Below, in pieces: positions 6,532-7,323 of a stretch of 7,323 nucleotides of DNA. The DNA is from CAVALG01 sp963656085. GTDB taxonomy: Bacteria; Bacillota; Clostridia; Oscillospirales; Acutalibacteraceae. The position numbers and the translations under genes are program-made. The stretch spans positions 1 to 7,323 of the forward strand of contig CAVKHV010000069.1 of assembly GCA_963656085.1 (NCBI GenBank). The letters run 5' to 3'. The notes under the pieces are model-generated. The model made no database searches and had not been told where the DNA came from. It saw only the letters and a program-made list of their open reading frames with translations. The stretch's first letter is position 1, and every line of letters starts with the position of its first letter.

Positions 6532-6560
6532 TTTATCGTAATTTCTAAAAACGGAAGCAA
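6532..6560 (-). promoter_or_regulatory. Weak candidate promoter for the recombinase gene
   Basis: On the minus strand TTGCTT (6560-6555), a 17-base spacer and GATAAA (6537-6532) lie about 30 bp upstream of the ATG. The match is modest, which would fit low recombinase expression, but the call is uncertain. Confidence 0.35.
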
Positions 6561-6677
6561 CGCATTAACAGGAACAAAATCTGCGGGGAGGGTTTCGGAT
6601 TTCTTTACTTATTGGGTAGCTTTGCCGCTGCGTGACCCGAATTTTAAAATTTCTTTAATTTTTTTGTCTAAAAGGTA
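6561..6677. other. Intergenic stretch without a recognisable gene
   Basis: This stretch separates the divergent recombinase and feo units. It contains an AT palindrome, AATTTTAAAATT (6640-6651), and a T-rich run up to 6665 that may act as upstream promoter DNA. I see no ORF with a ribosome binding site and no RNA gene. Confidence 0.5.
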
Positions 6678-6706
6678 TTGACAAACAGAAAAAGCGAATG
6701 TATTAT
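6678..6706 (+). promoter_or_regulatory. Strong feo promoter
   Basis: A perfect TTGACA (6678-6683), a 17-base spacer and TATTAT (6701-6706) give a near-consensus sigma-A promoter. Transcription should start near 6713, inside the first operator palindrome, which suits repression when metal is sufficient. Confidence 0.85.
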
Positions 6707-6711
6707 TATAG

Positions 6712-6731
6712 AGGTTAGCAAAGGCTAACCT
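6712..6731. promoter_or_regulatory. Operator palindrome 1, putative metal-repressor site
   Basis: AGGTTAGC (6712-6719) and GCTAACCT (6724-6731) form a perfect 8-bp inverted repeat with a 4-base centre, overlapping the predicted transcription start. The half-site AGGTTAG is shared with the IdeR/DtxR consensus TTAGGTTAGGCTAACCTAA, although the half-site spacing differs. Iron- or manganese-dependent DtxR-family repression is inferred. Confidence 0.65.
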
Positions 6732-6748
6732 ATATTTAAGATTAACGG

Positions 6749-6762
6749 TTAGCGTATGCTAA
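6749..6762. promoter_or_regulatory. Operator palindrome 2, putative metal-repressor site
   Basis: TTAGC (6749-6753) and GCTAA (6758-6762) flank GTAT. The pattern is the same TTAGC-N4-GCTAA as the first site, with centres 34 bp apart (about three helical turns). It lies in the leader just before the feoA ribosome binding site (GAGGGA, 6778-6783). Confidence 0.6.
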
Positions 6763-6789
6763 TTGCGTTTGTGAATTGAGGGATGTGTA

Positions 6790-7002
6790 ATGTTGCCTTT
6801 GGCTTTGGCTGATATAGGTGAATCGCAGACGATAAAAAAGATAGGCGGCTCGCCCGAAGTAAAAAAGCATCTTGAAAATTTAGGCTTTGTTGTGGGCGGT
6901 GAAGTTACGGTAATAACGGCGCTTTCGGGTAATGTTATTGTAAATGTAAAAGAGGCCCGCGTTGCGATAAGCGAGGAAATGGCAAGAAAAATTATGGTGT
7001 AA
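6790..7002 (+). CDS. feoA: FeoA family protein (first copy)
   Basis: The 70-residue protein is the normal FeoA size. FeoA is a small cytosolic SH3-like beta-barrel protein that works with the membrane GTPase FeoB in ferrous iron uptake. The sequence shows the family pattern: LPLALADIGESQTIKKIGG, then the helix and turn VKKHLENLGFVVGGEVTVI, then the closing strands GNVIVNVKEARVAISEEMARKIMV, ending in the typical C-terminal IMV. The ATG has GAGGGA 6 nt upstream. A strong promoter and two palindromes precede it, and a second FeoA gene follows 101 bp later, probably in the same transcript. Clostridia often carry two FeoA genes ahead of feoB. Confidence 0.93.
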   Translation: MLPLALADIGESQTIKKIGGSPEVKKHLENLGFVVGGEVTVITALSGNVIVNVKEARVAISEEMARKIMV

Positions 7003-7103
7003 CGGCGCTTAAACGCCTTAACATATTGCGCGGATTCGGCGGTTAGGTCGGGCGTGCGTTTTAAGTGAAACTTATACATATAAATTATAAGGAGGATGCA
7101 GAA
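7003..7103 (+). other. feoA-feoA intergenic spacer
   Basis: A small hairpin (GGCG...CGCC around 7004-7017) lies just after the first feoA stop and lacks a T-tract, so it is not a convincing terminator. A strong ribosome binding site, AAGGAGG (7089-7095), serves the next gene. No separate promoter is clear. Confidence 0.5.
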
Positions 7104-7323
7104 ATGAAGACTTTAAAGACCGTTAAAGTCGGTGATACCGTAAAGGTTGTCAAACTTCACGGTGAGGGTGCGGTAAAACGCAGAATTATGGATATGGGAA
7201 TCACCAAAGGCGCCGAAGTTCATGTTCGTAAAGTTGCGCCGCTCGGCGATCCGATTGAAGTAACCGTCCGCGGCTATGAACTTTCGCTCAGAAAGGCAGA
7301 CGCCGAAATGATTGAGGTTGAAT
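7104..7323 (+). CDS. feoA: FeoA family protein (second copy, cut by the window edge)
   Basis: The ATG at 7104 follows AAGGAGG with 8-nt spacing. The visible 73 codons read MKTLKTVKVGDTVKVVKLHG, then AVKRRIMDMGITKGAEVHVR, then KVAPLGDPIEVTVRGYELSL and RKADAEMIEVE. This is the classical FeoA/SH3-like core with the RRIMDMGITKG turn and GDPIEVTVRGYELSLR strands, and it resembles the FeoA domain more canonically than the first copy does. Nearly the whole family length is present, so the stop is probably within a few codons of the edge. It would act with FeoB in ferrous iron transport; feoB is expected downstream but not visible. Confidence 0.93.
   Translation, partial: MKTLKTVKVGDTVKVVKLHGEGAVKRRIMDMGITKGAEVHVRKVAPLGDPIEVTVRGYELSLRKADAEMIEVE

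Noticed and set aside
5746..6541. Plus-strand ORFs opposite the recombinase gene
   Set aside because: They are fully antisense to a gene with an intact catalytic set, and their Cys/Phe-rich translations are typical of shadows.
6712..6731. Fur box at the feo promoter
   Set aside because: The sequence does not resemble the GATAATGATAATCATTATC-type Fur consensus; TTAGC-N4-GCTAA is closer to DtxR-family half-sites.
5300..6790. Integrated prophage or transposon carrying the recombinase
   Set aside because: No other phage, transposition or cargo genes, no tRNA target and no terminal duplications around the recombinase gene are visible in the window.
6759..7079. Minus-strand ORF of 106 codons over the first feoA
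   Set aside because: It is antisense to a convincing FeoA gene, and the translation is low-complexity Thr/Ser/Pro.

Overview
The window looks like a low-GC Bacillota chromosome, most likely a gut Clostridia of the Ruminococcaceae/Oscillospiraceae type. The signs are strong AGGAGG-type ribosome binding sites, a BspA-like leucine-rich-repeat surface protein with a C-terminal module I know from secreted clostridial proteins, and two consecutive feoA genes. This placement is inferred from gene content and is not a species call.

Layout. Positions 1-5299 (minus strand) are one uninterrupted reading frame of at least 1766 codons that runs off the left edge. It encodes a secreted or surface giant: signal peptide, alpha-helical N-terminal region, beta-solenoid-like repeats, a short Ca-binding-like Asp motif, about 20 BspA/LRR_5-type repeats, and the start of a C-terminal beta module. 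Positions 5300-5658 are a non-coding control region. Positions 5659-6501 (minus) encode a complete tyrosine recombinase with all six catalytic residues. Positions 6502-6789 hold a divergent control region with a strong rightward promoter and two TTAGC-N4-GCTAA palindromes. Positions 6790-7002 and 7104-7323 (plus) are two FeoA genes, the second cut by the window edge and probably followed by feoB.

The most interesting part is the region between the surface-protein gene and the recombinase. Two related palindromic sites (5334-5365 and 5595-5625) share a 16-bp inverted repeat and flank about 229 bp. That segment carries the best promoter of the region (TTGACT-N16-TATACT), which points rightward, away from the surface gene. 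Just outside the right site lies a small rightward terminator. With the adjacent recombinase, this is the layout of an invertible-promoter phase switch, shown here in the orientation expected to be OFF for the surface gene. The main caveat is that the two sites differ by two bases near their centres.

The right end is a separate iron-uptake locus (FeoA/FeoA, presumably with FeoB) under a putative metal-responsive operator.
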